A DNA stretch of 29,643 nucleotides from Pseudomonadota bacterium (GTDB taxonomy: Bacteria; Pseudomonadota; Alphaproteobacteria; Rhizobiales; Devosiaceae). Numbering within the stretch: the stretch's first letter is position 1; every line of letters begins with the position of its first letter. The stretch spans positions 1 through 29,643 of the forward strand of contig JAEZHZ010000100.1 in assembly GCA_023436745.1 (NCBI GenBank). Reading direction: 5' to 3'. This document shows positions 16,415 to 23,897 of this stretch, one piece after another. The notes under the pieces were generated by a model, which was not told the origin of the DNA, did no database searches, and saw only the letters and a list, made by a program, of their open reading frames with translations. Position numbers and translations under genes: made by a program.

Positions 16415-17395
16415 CTACCTCCCGGTTCTGGCGCCGTCGCGAAGCCGCGGATCGACGATGAAATAGAGAAGGTCGACGATGAGGTTGATGACCACGAACA
16501 CCAGCGCCACGAAGACGAGGTAGGCGGCCATGACGGGCACGTCGACTGCGGCCACCGAGTTGACGAACAGCGAACCCACGCCGGGCCACTGGAATACCGT
16601 CTCGGTGATGATGGCGAAGGCGATGACCGAGCCCAGCTGCAGGCCGGTGATGGTGATCACGGGCACCATGGTGTTCTTCAGCGCGTGGCCGAAGTTTATG
16701 GCCCGCTTCGACAGACCGCGGGCCCTGGCGAAGCGGATGTAGTCGGTGCGCATCACCTCGAGCATCTCGGCTCGCACCAAGCGCATGATCAGCGTGAGCT
16801 GGAACAGCGACAGGGTGATCGCAGGAAGGACGAGCGAGCGCAGGCCCGACTGGGTCAAGAGACCGGTGCGCCACCAGCCGATCTGGACGACCTCGCCCCG
16901 CCCGAAGGAGGGCAGCCACTTGAGCTCGACGGCGAACACGTAGATGAGCCCGATGCCGATCAGGAAGGTCGGCAGGGACACGCCGACCAGCGACAGGGTC
17001 ATGATCACGCCCGAGGAGAAGGCGCGCTGCTTGAGGGCGGTGTAGATGCCCAGGAACACGCCGCCGACCAGGGCGATGATGGAGGAGGCGAAGGCCAGCT
17101 CGATGGTGGCCGGCAGGCGCTCCATGATCAGTTGGCTGACGGGCTGCTGCAGGCGGTAGGACACGCCGAACTGGCCCTGCAGGGCATTGATCACGAAATG
17201 ATAGAACTGGACGTAGAACGGCTGGTTCAGGCCGAGCCGCTCGCGTGCCGCTTCATGGTCGGCCATGGTGGCATCCTGACTGAGCAGGTTGGCCAGCGGG
17301 TCGCCGACATAGCGGAAGACAAGAAAGGCAATGAACGCCACGACGAGCATGACGACGACGGACTGGGCTAGTCGTCGTGCGATAAAGGCGAGCAT
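16415..17395 (-). CDS. Peptide/nickel-type ABC importer permease (DppB/OppB family)
   Basis: A 326-residue inner-membrane permease. It begins MLAFIARRLAQSVVVMLVVAFIAFLVFRYVGDP, the classical DppB first helix, followed by a periplasmic segment with FYVQFYHFVINALQGQFGVSY, and then five helices. The coupling loop is RFARARGLSKRAINFGHALKN, and VFQWPGVGSLFVNS matches the conserved C-terminal block. It follows the binding-protein gene after a 65-base gap that holds a strong hairpin, and precedes the DppC-type gene by four bases. A GAGG at about 17404-17407 on the opposite strand serves as the ribosome site. Length and topology are standard. Confidence 0.95.
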   Translation of the reverse strand: MLAFIARRLAQSVVVMLVVAFIAFLVFRYVGDPLANLLSQDATMADHEAARERLGLNQPFYVQFYHFVINALQGQFGVSYRLQQPVSQLIMERLPATIELAFASSIIALVGGVFLGIYTALKQRAFSSGVIMTLSLVGVSLPTFLIGIGLIYVFAVELKWLPSFGRGEVVQIGWWRTGLLTQSGLRSLVLPAITLSLFQLTLIMRLVRAEMLEVMRTDYIRFARARGLSKRAINFGHALKNTMVPVITITGLQLGSVIAFAIITETVFQWPGVGSLFVNSVAAVDVPVMAAYLVFVALVFVVINLIVDLLYFIVDPRLRDGARTGR

Positions 17396-17416
17396 GGGGC
17401 GCCCTCAAATAATGAA

Positions 17417-17443
17417 CCGCCGCGGGATGACTCCGCGCGGCGG
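17417..17443 (-). terminator. Intercistronic hairpin after the ABC binding-protein gene
   Basis: CCGCCGCG (17417-17424) and CGCGGCGG (17436-17443) form a perfect 8-bp GC stem with an 11-base loop, in the 65-base gap between the binding-protein and permease genes. On the minus strand it is followed by TTCATTATTTGAG. Such hairpins commonly act as partial terminators or mRNA 3' guards so that binding protein is made in excess. Confidence 0.6.
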
Positions 17444-17460
17444 CTCGGGATTGACGGGCT

Positions 17461-19038
17461 TTACTGGAACGTGACCGTGGTCATGTGCGGCTGGTTCTCC
17501 GGCTGCACCGGCAGGGTGACACCCTCGCGCATGGCATAGGCCAGCACCTGGTTGTGCACCGGCAGCAGGACGCGGTCGGCCTTCACCACTTCCCAGATCT
17601 CGGCAACGGTCTGGTCGCGCTTGGCCTCGTCGCTTTCGACGCCGAGGGAGACGATCTTGGCGTCGAGCTCCGGGTTCGAGTAGAGGCCGACGTTGTAGGT
17701 GCCGAGCTCATCCGTCTTGGTGTGGATCAGGTCGTTGAACACATAGGCGCTGTCGAAGGTCGGAACGCCCCAGCCAAGCAGGTAGAAATCGCTGTCGTTG
17801 GCGAGGATGATCGGCGAGTGCTCGGCGACCGGGCGCGAGGCCAGGGTCACGTTGATGCCGATCTGGCCCAGCATGCCGACATAGGCGGTCGAGATCGCCT
17901 CGTCGTTGACATAGCGGTTGTTGGGCGTGTCGAGGGTGACCGAGAAGCCATCGGGATAGCCGGCCTCGGCCATGAGTTCCTTGGCGCGCTCAACGTTCGG
18001 AGCCGGATAGGCGTCGAGCTCTTCGGTCCAGCCGCGCACGAACGGCGGGTTGGGGATACCGGTCGGGATCGACTGGCCGCGCATCACCACCTGGTGGATC
18101 GCATCACGGTCCAGCGCCAGTTCCATCGCCTCGCGGACAAGCGGATTGTTGAACGGGTTGCTGTCGGTGATGTTGGAGGACTTCAGCGGCTCGTCGCCGA
18201 ACCTGTAGCCGAAGTAGATGAAGCGGTTCTCGGGGCCGGTCTCGACCTTGAAGCCTGCGGTGTTGGAGAGACGCTCGATGTCCTGCGGCGGCACGTCCTG
18301 GACGATGTCCACCTCACCCGAGAGCAGGGCCGAGATACGGGTCTGGTTGTCAGCGATCACCAGGTATTCGATGTCGGTGACTTCCGGCTTCTCGCCCCAC
18401 CAGCCATCGTTGTAGGTGAGCACGGTCTTCACGTCGACTTCGCGCGAAACCAGCGTGTAGGGGCCGGTGCCGTTGGTGTTGAGAACGGCATGGTTGGTGG
18501 CGCCGCTGGCGAAATCCTGCACCACGGCCAGGTCGTTCTCGTCCGACCAGGTCTTGTCCATGATGAAGGTGTTGGTGAGGTTGTTCGGATAGATCAGCGA
18601 CGGGCCGGCCATCTGGAACTCGACGGTATAGTCGTCGACGGCGGTCACGGACTCCACCTCGGCATGCAGCTGCCGCATGTTGGAGAACTCGCTCTTGGCG
18701 CGCTCGATCGAATAGACCACGTCCTCGGCGGTGAAGTCGTTGCCGTTGTGGAACTTCACGCCCTCGCGGAGCTTGAAGACCCAGACGGTCTCGTCGCCGT
18801 CCTTGAGCGACCATTCGGTCGCGAGGCGCGGCGTCAGGTTGCCGTCGTTGTCGCGGCCGAGCAGCGTCTCGTAGATGTGGTGACCGAGGGTGTGGGTGTT
18901 ACCCTGGTTCTGCGAGTGCGGGTCGAGGGTCAAGGCGTCGGACGAGCGCGCCCAGCGGATCGTCTCCGCCTGAACGGCACCGGCGAGCACCGTCGTCGCG
19001 CACAGGGCGGCAACAATGCGGGTCAGCGTCTTGTTCAT
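17461..19038 (-). CDS. ABC importer substrate-binding protein, family 5 (peptide/nickel type)
   Basis: A 525-residue periplasmic solute-binding protein of the DppA/OppA family (SBP_bac_5). The signal peptide is MNKTLTRIVAALCATTVLAGAVQA, with cleavage likely before ETIRWARSS. Family landmarks are DALTLDPHSQNQ, HHIYETLLGRD, PRLATEWSLKDG, FKLREGVKFHNGNDFTAEDVVYSIERA, NGTGPYTLVS and NNPLVREAMELALDRDAI. The open frame extends to 19128, but ATG 19038 starts exactly at a normal signal peptide and has GGGAG about nine bases upstream, so it is chosen. It heads the importer operon. The binding pocket cannot be read for specificity: peptides, nickel, glutathione and opines are all known ligands in this family. 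Confidence 0.95.
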   Translation of the reverse strand: MNKTLTRIVAALCATTVLAGAVQAETIRWARSSDALTLDPHSQNQGNTHTLGHHIYETLLGRDNDGNLTPRLATEWSLKDGDETVWVFKLREGVKFHNGNDFTAEDVVYSIERAKSEFSNMRQLHAEVESVTAVDDYTVEFQMAGPSLIYPNNLTNTFIMDKTWSDENDLAVVQDFASGATNHAVLNTNGTGPYTLVSREVDVKTVLTYNDGWWGEKPEVTDIEYLVIADNQTRISALLSGEVDIVQDVPPQDIERLSNTAGFKVETGPENRFIYFGYRFGDEPLKSSNITDSNPFNNPLVREAMELALDRDAIHQVVMRGQSIPTGIPNPPFVRGWTEELDAYPAPNVERAKELMAEAGYPDGFSVTLDTPNNRYVNDEAISTAYVGMLGQIGINVTLASRPVAEHSPIILANDSDFYLLGWGVPTFDSAYVFNDLIHTKTDELGTYNVGLYSNPELDAKIVSLGVESDEAKRDQTVAEIWEVVKADRVLLPVHNQVLAYAMREGVTLPVQPENQPHMTTVTFQ

Positions 19039-19137
19039 TTGTTGTAGTCTCCCATTCCTGATCAGCGCCTGTCGACAGTCTCTCCGCAGGCTTGGCGACA
19101 CAAAAGCGTAGAAATCTCTGGCGCGCAATGGGTGAGT

Positions 19138-19153
19138 TTGACCATCTGGTCAA
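19138..19153. promoter_or_regulatory. Perfect dyad in the ABC importer/VOC divergent region (operator candidate)
   Basis: TTGACCA-TC-TGGTCAA is a perfect 7-bp inverted repeat with a 2-base spacer, about 100 bases before the binding-protein start and 105 before the VOC start. Its size and AT/GC make-up suit a dimeric regulator such as a GntR-family protein. The half-site contains TTGACC, a -35-like sequence on both strands, but no good -10 lies at the right distance. A 10-base palindrome CTGTCGACAG also occurs at 19069-19078, in the importer leader. The rest of the 220-base gap shows nothing clear. Confidence 0.5.
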
Positions 19154-19258
19154 CGACGTGACTACAGAACGACTTTCCACAGGAATGGACGGAAGTGAAA
19201 AGAACCGTTCGGCCGGATTGCACTTGACCCAAGTCATCACGCGGGCAAACCTCGCCCG

Positions 19259-19645
19259 ATGAGACGGACCATAGCGACAGTCACCCTGGTGGTCACAGAC
19301 TACGATAAAGCCATTGCTTACTACTGCGGCACGCTGGGCTTCTCGCTGCGCGAAGACGTTCCCATCGGCAACAAGCGCTGGGTGGTGGTTCAACCATCGG
19401 ACAGCGGCGCGCGCCTGCTGCTCGCGCGGGCCGACAACGCCTCGCAGAGTGCGGCTGTCGGCAACCAGACGGGCGGACGGGTGATGCTGTTTCTCGAAAC
19501 GGACGATTTCGCGGGCGACCACCGGCGGATGCTCGCGGCTGGTGTCAATTTCCTCGAGGAACCGAGGCACGAGGATTATGGGACGGTGGCCGTGTTCGCC
19601 GATCTCTACGGGAACAAATGGGACCTTATCGAGCCGCGGCGCTGA
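19259..19645 (+). CDS. VOC family protein (glyoxalase/bleomycin-resistance fold)
   Basis: A 128-residue vicinal-oxygen-chelate fold protein. The first beta-alpha-beta module is TIATVTLVVTDYDKAIAYYCGTLGFSLRED, and the second has GRVMLFLETDDFAGDHRRMLAAGVNFLEEPRHEDYGTVAVFADLYGNKWDLIEP, where the terminal Glu is a usual metal ligand. Members include glyoxalase I, dioxygenases, antibiotic-binding proteins and many uncharacterised enzymes; nothing here selects among these. It is divergent from the ABC importer and its last 28 bases overlap the next gene, so the two are likely co-translated. Start ATG 19259 is supported by the fold beginning at once; no strong ribosome site is visible. Confidence 0.88.
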   Translation: MRRTIATVTLVVTDYDKAIAYYCGTLGFSLREDVPIGNKRWVVVQPSDSGARLLLARADNASQSAAVGNQTGGRVMLFLETDDFAGDHRRMLAAGVNFLEEPRHEDYGTVAVFADLYGNKWDLIEPRR

Positions 19646-20130
19646 GCTTCCTGCTCCTTGCGCCGCCATCCATGGCGCAGTCTCCGGGCTGGCAGTATTC
19701 GCCCCTTCCCGGCGAAGGTGACCGGGCCACTTTGGGCTGCGCACGCGACAGCACCGAAACCGACTATGCCTGCCTCGCGGTGCGCTGCGAGGACGACTAC
19801 AGCGTCGGCGTTCATGTCCACACCAGCCGGCATCCGGATGACCTCGGAAGCTGGGACATGACGCTCGACCGGGAGAACAGGCGGCTGGTGGCCGAGCCCG
19901 CCGAAGCGCCCTATGGGGGACGCTTCATCGAGGAGGCGGAGTGGCTGCTGCAGGGGCTGCGCCACGGCAGCTTCGTTTATCTCCGCCACGCAGAGGACGA
20001 GGGCGGCCCATTCCGCTTCATCGACCTGTCCGGTTCGTTGTATGCCATCAACGCCGCGCTGGCCTGGTGTGCACCCCGCGTGCCACCAGCGACCGAACCC
20101 AACGACGCCTCCGGCGTTGACCCCGCGTAA
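19618..20130 (+). CDS. Secreted hypothetical protein with four cysteines
   Basis: A 170-residue protein I do not recognise. It begins with a short signal peptide (MGPYRAAALSFLLLAPPSMA, likely cleaved before QSPGW), so it should be periplasmic or exported. Four cysteines (residues 41, 52, 57 and 151) could form two disulfides, with the last near the C-terminus in ALAWCAPR. The C-terminal block FRFIDLSGSLYAINAALAWC loosely resembles a motif (F-x-L-x-G-S, then a terminal Cys) seen in small periplasmic alphaproteobacterial proteins, but I cannot name a family. ATG 19618 lies within the VOC gene (28-base overlap, different frame) and is needed to encode the signal peptide; GGGAAC at 19609-19614 is a fair ribosome site. 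It is followed 15 bases later by an aldo/keto reductase. Confidence 0.75.
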   Translation: MGPYRAAALSFLLLAPPSMAQSPGWQYSPLPGEGDRATLGCARDSTETDYACLAVRCEDDYSVGVHVHTSRHPDDLGSWDMTLDRENRRLVAEPAEAPYGGRFIEEAEWLLQGLRHGSFVYLRHAEDEGGPFRFIDLSGSLYAINAALAWCAPRVPPATEPNDASGVDPA

Positions 20131-20132
20131 TT

Positions 20133-20139
20133 GAGGAGA
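20133..20139 (+). promoter_or_regulatory. Ribosome binding site deciding the aldo/keto reductase start
   Basis: GAGGAGA abuts ATG 20140 and lies six bases from ATG 20146, favouring the second ATG. Confidence 0.6.
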
Positions 20140-20145
20140 ATGAAC

Positions 20146-21084
20146 ATGGATCGTCGCCCGCTGGGCCGTAGTGAACTGGTGATCGAGCCGCTGGTGCTCG
20201 GCGGCAACGTGTTCGGCTGGACCGTGGACGAGAAGGCCGGGTTCGATATTCTCGACGCTTTCGTGGAGGCGGGTTTCACCGCGATCGATACGGCGGAAGG
20301 CTACTCGAACTGGGTCGCGGGCAATCCCCCCGGCATGAGCGAGATCATCATCGGCAACTGGATGAAGGCACGCGGCAACCGCGCCGATGTGCACGTCTTC
20401 ACCAAGGTGAACTCCGGCAAGCGCCCGGGCGGGCTCAAGCCAGAGAGCATCCACGAGTCGATCGAGGCCTCGCTCAAGCGGCTGCAGACCGACTATGTGG
20501 ACCTCTATTTCAGCCACTGGCCCGATGCCGAGGCCAACCACGAGGAAACGCTGACCGCTTATGACACGCTGATCCGAGCCGGTAAGGTGCGGGTCATCGG
20601 CGCTTCGAACTACACCGCTCAGATGGTGGAGGAGGCTGAGCACACGGCCGTGATCAAGTCGCTGCCCCGCTACGAGGTGCTGCAGAACCGGTACAATCTC
20701 TACGACCGGGCCGAGTTCGAGGCGCTGCGACCGGTCATAGAGAAGTACGAGGTCGGCACCGTCGTCTACTACAGCCTCGCCTCGGGCTTCCTCACCGGCA
20801 AGTATCGCTCGCGCAACGACCTCTCCAAGTCGCCGCGCGGCGGCGGGATCGAGAAGTACCTCGATGACAAGGGCCAGCGCATACTCAAGGCGCTCGACGA
20901 AGTGGCAGGAGCCATGGATGCGACGCCGGCAGAGGTGGCGCTGGCGTGGCTGGTGGCGCAGAAGGGCGTCAGCGCCCCGATCGCCTCGGCGACCTCAGTG
21001 GAGCAGGTAAAGAGCCTCGCCAAGGGTGTGCGCCTGAGCCTCAGCGAGGAACAGGTTCGGATACTGGATCAGGCAGGTGCCTGA
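20146..21084 (+). CDS. Aldo/keto reductase
   Basis: A 312-residue NADPH-dependent aldo/keto reductase TIM barrel of the YajO/YghZ-like group. The catalytic tetrad is visible: Asp48 and Tyr53 in AIDTAEGYSNW, Lys87 in FTKVNS and His124 in YFSHWPD. The IGASNYTAQMVEEA and LQNRYNLYDRAEFEAL blocks and the late cofactor-loop GVSAPIASATSVEQV are also standard. The start is decided by the ribosome site: GAGGAGA at 20133-20139 sits directly on ATG 20140 (no spacing) but six bases from ATG 20146. It follows the secreted hypothetical gene by 15 bases and converges on the sugar dehydrogenase operon. Substrate unknown. Confidence 0.94.
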   Translation: MDRRPLGRSELVIEPLVLGGNVFGWTVDEKAGFDILDAFVEAGFTAIDTAEGYSNWVAGNPPGMSEIIIGNWMKARGNRADVHVFTKVNSGKRPGGLKPESIHESIEASLKRLQTDYVDLYFSHWPDAEANHEETLTAYDTLIRAGKVRVIGASNYTAQMVEEAEHTAVIKSLPRYEVLQNRYNLYDRAEFEALRPVIEKYEVGTVVYYSLASGFLTGKYRSRNDLSKSPRGGGIEKYLDDKGQRILKALDEVAGAMDATPAEVALAWLVAQKGVSAPIASATSVEQVKSLAKGVRLSLSEEQVRILDQAGA

Positions 21085-21101
21085 CCCAGCCAGCGGGCTA
21101 T

Positions 21102-21141
21102 CCTTGCCCCCGGAGCGGCCCAGGACCATTCGGGGGCAAGG
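21102..21141. terminator. Bidirectional terminator-like hairpin
   Basis: A perfect 11-bp stem, CCTTGCCCCCG (21102-21112) and CGGGGGCAAGG (21131-21141), with an 18-base loop, sits in the 84-base gap between the convergent aldo/keto reductase and sugar dehydrogenase genes. It is the strongest inverted repeat in the window. No long T-run is present, so intrinsic termination is likely but not certain. Confidence 0.65.
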
Positions 21142-21168
21142 CCCTCAGATCAGACGTCCAGTCCTCGG

Positions 21169-22107
21169 TTACCACTCGAATGCAGGACCGTTCTCGCGGG
21201 CGCCGAGCAGGAAGATGTCGGCCGTGAGGCGAAGGGGGGCTGCGTCCACGTCGCTTTCGCGACGGTCGAGCAGTTCGGCGAAGCGCTCGTAGATCCCCGT
21301 ATACTCCAGATCACCGTGCTCCAGGATGGTTTCGCCATCGACCTTGAGGGTGCGACCGCCCCGCTCGAGCAGCACCGTGCGCCCCTGCCCCGTAGTGAAG
21401 CGGATGGTCCAGATCTCACCGGTCTGCTCAAGCCAGTTGAAGCCGGCGGAGAGTTCGGGACGATGCGGCTGCCCGGATTTGAAGCGAATATCGACATCCA
21501 CGGGCGTCTGCCGGTTGGCCGGGAACGTCAGGCGGGAGCTTTCGACGAACACGGGAAACGGCATGACCTTGGTGAAGATGGACAGGGCGTTGATGCCCGG
21601 ATCGCATACGCCGAACCCACCGGGCTCCCACACCCAGTCCTGGCCCGGGTGCCACTTGCGCACACTCTCCCGCCAGTCGATGCGGGCGGCGGTGACGCCC
21701 TCGTCGGCAAGCAGGGCCCTGGTGCGATCCACGGCAGCGTTGAACTGGGAATGCCAGGTCTGGAACAGCACGCGATCGAGTCGGCGGGCATGGGCGACGA
21801 TGTCGTCGAACTCGGAGATGGTCGGCGTCGGCGGCTTTTCCATCAGCACGTCCTTGCCGGCGTCGAGCGCTTCGCGGACGATCTGGTGGCGAACGCCCGG
21901 CGGCGTGCAGACGGCCACCAGGTCAACATCCGGCAGCGCGGCGTAGAGTTCGGCCGGCGTGCGGAAGACCGGGGCGTCTCCGTGGGCAACGCCACGGGTG
22001 GACACGGTGGCGGCGAGTTCGAAATCGTCCGAGGCATCGATCACCGGCAGGTGCTGGTCCACAGCAATCTTGCCCACTCCGATTACGGCGATGCGGCGCT
22101 TGGCCAT
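21169..22107 (-). CDS. D-galactose/L-arabinose 1-dehydrogenase-like (Gfo/Idh/MocA family)
   Basis: A 312-residue NAD(P)-dependent dehydrogenase. After the Rossmann start MAKRRIAVIGVGKIAVDQHLP come the family EKP motif (VLMEKPPTPT) and the distinctive blocks FQTWHSQFN, VRKWHPGQDWVWEPGGFGV and CDPGINALSI, then ESDVDAAPLRLTADIF near the end. This combination matches, from memory, the L-arabinose/D-galactose 1-dehydrogenases of Azospirillum and rhizobia, which oxidise the aldose to its lactone at the head of non-phosphorylative pathways. ATG 22107 has GGGAGAAAGAG upstream. It lies 72 bases after a VOC gene and a glycerate kinase gene on the same strand. Which sugar it prefers cannot be told from sequence. 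Confidence 0.87.
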   Translation of the reverse strand: MAKRRIAVIGVGKIAVDQHLPVIDASDDFELAATVSTRGVAHGDAPVFRTPAELYAALPDVDLVAVCTPPGVRHQIVREALDAGKDVLMEKPPTPTISEFDDIVAHARRLDRVLFQTWHSQFNAAVDRTRALLADEGVTAARIDWRESVRKWHPGQDWVWEPGGFGVCDPGINALSIFTKVMPFPVFVESSRLTFPANRQTPVDVDIRFKSGQPHRPELSAGFNWLEQTGEIWTIRFTTGQGRTVLLERGGRTLKVDGETILEHGDLEYTGIYERFAELLDRRESDVDAAPLRLTADIFLLGARENGPAFEW

Positions 22108-22179
22108 GGGGCTCTTTCTCCCTGGAAGATGGCGGCTATAGAGCAGACGTGCAGGCCCGCCGCCAGTGCAAAAGTATGA

Positions 22180-22527
22180 CTAATCCGCCGGCTGCCAGAG
22201 TTCGATGGGATTGCCCTCGGGATCGTGGATGCGGGCAAAGCGCCCGGTTTCCGGAGAGTCCCACTCGCCGGGGCGAGTCTCGACCGCAATGCCCGCGGCC
22301 TGCAACTGCGCCATCAGGGCGTCGAGATCATCGACGCGAAGGTTGATCATCCACTGCCTGTCGGCGGCGAAGTAGGTGGTGTCATCCCTGAAAGGGGCGA
22401 ACACGGTCGGCCCGGCCTGCTGGTTCCAGAATTCAGTGATACCAAGATGCGTCTCGTACCACGCCGCCAGCGCCCTGCTGTCGCGTGAGCGGAAGAAGAT
22501 GCCGCCAATACCTGTAGCCCTGGCCAT
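22180..22527 (-). CDS. VOC family protein
   Basis: A 115-residue single vicinal-oxygen-chelate domain. It shows GIGGIFFRSRDSRALAAWYETHLGI, MINLRVDDLDALMAQLQAAGIAVE and the C-terminal FARIHDPEGNPIELWQP, where the Glu of IELWQ is the usual metal ligand. A good ribosome site (GGAGGGG) lies upstream of ATG 22527, which starts 20 bases after the glycerate kinase stop, so the three minus-strand genes look like one operon. Function is unknown; related small VOC proteins are sometimes epimerases or lactone/aldehyde-handling enzymes, but this is only a possibility suggested by context. Confidence 0.88.
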   Translation of the reverse strand: MARATGIGGIFFRSRDSRALAAWYETHLGITEFWNQQAGPTVFAPFRDDTTYFAADRQWMINLRVDDLDALMAQLQAAGIAVETRPGEWDSPETGRFARIHDPEGNPIELWQPAD

Positions 22528-22547
22528 GAAGCCCCTCCTTTCAGGTT

Positions 22548-23804
22548 TCAGGTGACGAGAATGGCACGGAAGTCGTTGACGTTGGTCCCGGTCGGCCCGG
22601 TGACGACGAGGTCCCCGATGGCGTCGAAAGCCGTCCAGGCGTCGTTGGCACCAAGCGCCGCCAGAGGATCGATGCCGGCCTGGCGGAGGCGGGCTGCCGT
22701 GGTGCCATCGGCATAGGCACCGGCATTGCCCTCGGAGCCGTCTATGCCGTCGGTATCGCAGGCGACAGCCGAAATGCCATCCATGCCGTCGGTGGCGATG
22801 GCAAAGGCGAGCAGGAACTCGCTGTTTCGGCCACCCCTGCCACCGCTGCCCCGGATGGTCACCGTGGTTTCCCCTCCCGAAAGCAGCACGGTGGGGCGTG
22901 AGAACGGCCGGTTGCGGGTCGCGATCTCACGGGCAAGCGCGGCATGGACCTGACCGACGTCGCGGGATTCACCCTCGATGGCGTCGGACAGGATCGCGGG
23001 CGTTACACCCTGCCCTGCCGCGATCGCCGCGGCGGCCTCGAGGGAGAGCGCTGCGGAAGCAATGGTGGCGACACTGTTGCGGGCGAATGCCGGGTCCGAC
23101 GGCAAGGGCGAGGGGTTGTCGTCGCCGGCGAGCAGGCTTGCTGCGACGGGAGGAAGATCGAGCCGGTAGAGGCTGGCATATTGCCGTGCCATGGCACGGG
23201 TGCCAGCAAGCGGCACGGTGGGACCGGAAGCAACGAGGGCCGGATCGTCACCCGGAACGTCCGAGACCACGAGGGTCGCGACCCGCGCGGGCGCGCAATG
23301 CAGAGCAAGACGCCCACCCTTCACGGTAGAGAACTGGTTGCGGATGAGGTTCATAACCCCGATCGGGGCACCGGAGGCGAGCAGCGCGCGGTTGATGGCC
23401 TGCTCGTCCTCGAGGGTAAGGCCGGGAGCCGGGGCCGGCAGGAGTGCCGATCCGCCACCCGAGATCAGCGCGACCACAAGATCATCCGGACCGAGGCCGG
23501 ACACGGTTTCCAGCATGCGGCGGGCGGCCAGAAAGCCTGCGGCATCGGGCACCGGATGGGCTGCCTCGACGATCTCGATGCGCTCGCAGGGCTCGGCGTA
23601 GCCGTAGCGAGTGACGACCAGACCCGACAGGGGGCCGTCCCATGCCTGTTCGAACGCGCGGGCCATCTGTGCCGAAGCCTTGCCCGCGCCGATGACGACA
23701 GTGCGGCCCTTCGGGCGCTGGGGAAGATGGCGCAGGATCGCGGGAGCCGGATCGGCCGCGGCGACGGCTGCCCGAAAGAGTTGTTCCAGCAGTTGGCGTG
23801 CCAT
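22548..23804 (-). CDS. Glycerate 2-kinase (DUF4147/MOFRL; GckA/TtuD family)
   Basis: A 418-residue class II glycerate kinase, phosphorylating D-glycerate to 2-phosphoglycerate; older annotations call it hydroxypyruvate reductase TtuD. Motifs in order: TVVIGAGKASAQMA (Lys42), LISGGGSALLPAP (about 114-126), MNLIRNQFSTVKGGRLA, VVSDVPGDDPALVASGPT, then the MOFRL-domain blocks LSGGETTVTIRGSGGRGGRNSEFLLA, CDTDGIDGSEGNAGA and VTGPTGTNVNDF. The segment NLIRNQ has Asn where NLIRKH-type Lys is more usual. The open frame extends far upstream, but ATG 23804 has GGGAGGAAG eight bases upstream and starts the family sequence. It heads a minus-strand operon with a VOC gene and a sugar 1-dehydrogenase. Confidence 0.93.
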   Translation of the reverse strand: MARQLLEQLFRAAVAAADPAPAILRHLPQRPKGRTVVIGAGKASAQMARAFEQAWDGPLSGLVVTRYGYAEPCERIEIVEAAHPVPDAAGFLAARRMLETVSGLGPDDLVVALISGGGSALLPAPAPGLTLEDEQAINRALLASGAPIGVMNLIRNQFSTVKGGRLALHCAPARVATLVVSDVPGDDPALVASGPTVPLAGTRAMARQYASLYRLDLPPVAASLLAGDDNPSPLPSDPAFARNSVATIASAALSLEAAAAIAAGQGVTPAILSDAIEGESRDVGQVHAALAREIATRNRPFSRPTVLLSGGETTVTIRGSGGRGGRNSEFLLAFAIATDGMDGISAVACDTDGIDGSEGNAGAYADGTTAARLRQAGIDPLAALGANDAWTAFDAIGDLVVTGPTGTNVNDFRAILVT

Positions 23805-23897
23805 GTTCTTCCTCCCACCTTGCGCTTTACATGTCCCAAGGTTAGCCAGCAATACGGCAGCCTCGCCGCCGACCATGCGACCAGCCCTGGAGAAAGC

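Noticed and set aside
13808..19038. The fused two-domain ATPase as a novel fusion
   Set aside because: Fused DppD-DppF type ATPases are well known in alphaproteobacterial peptide importers, so it is not unusual.
22944..23897. Long in-frame extension upstream of the DUF1045 gene
   Set aside because: It is antisense to glycerate kinase; family sequence and a good ribosome site begin at ATG 23898.
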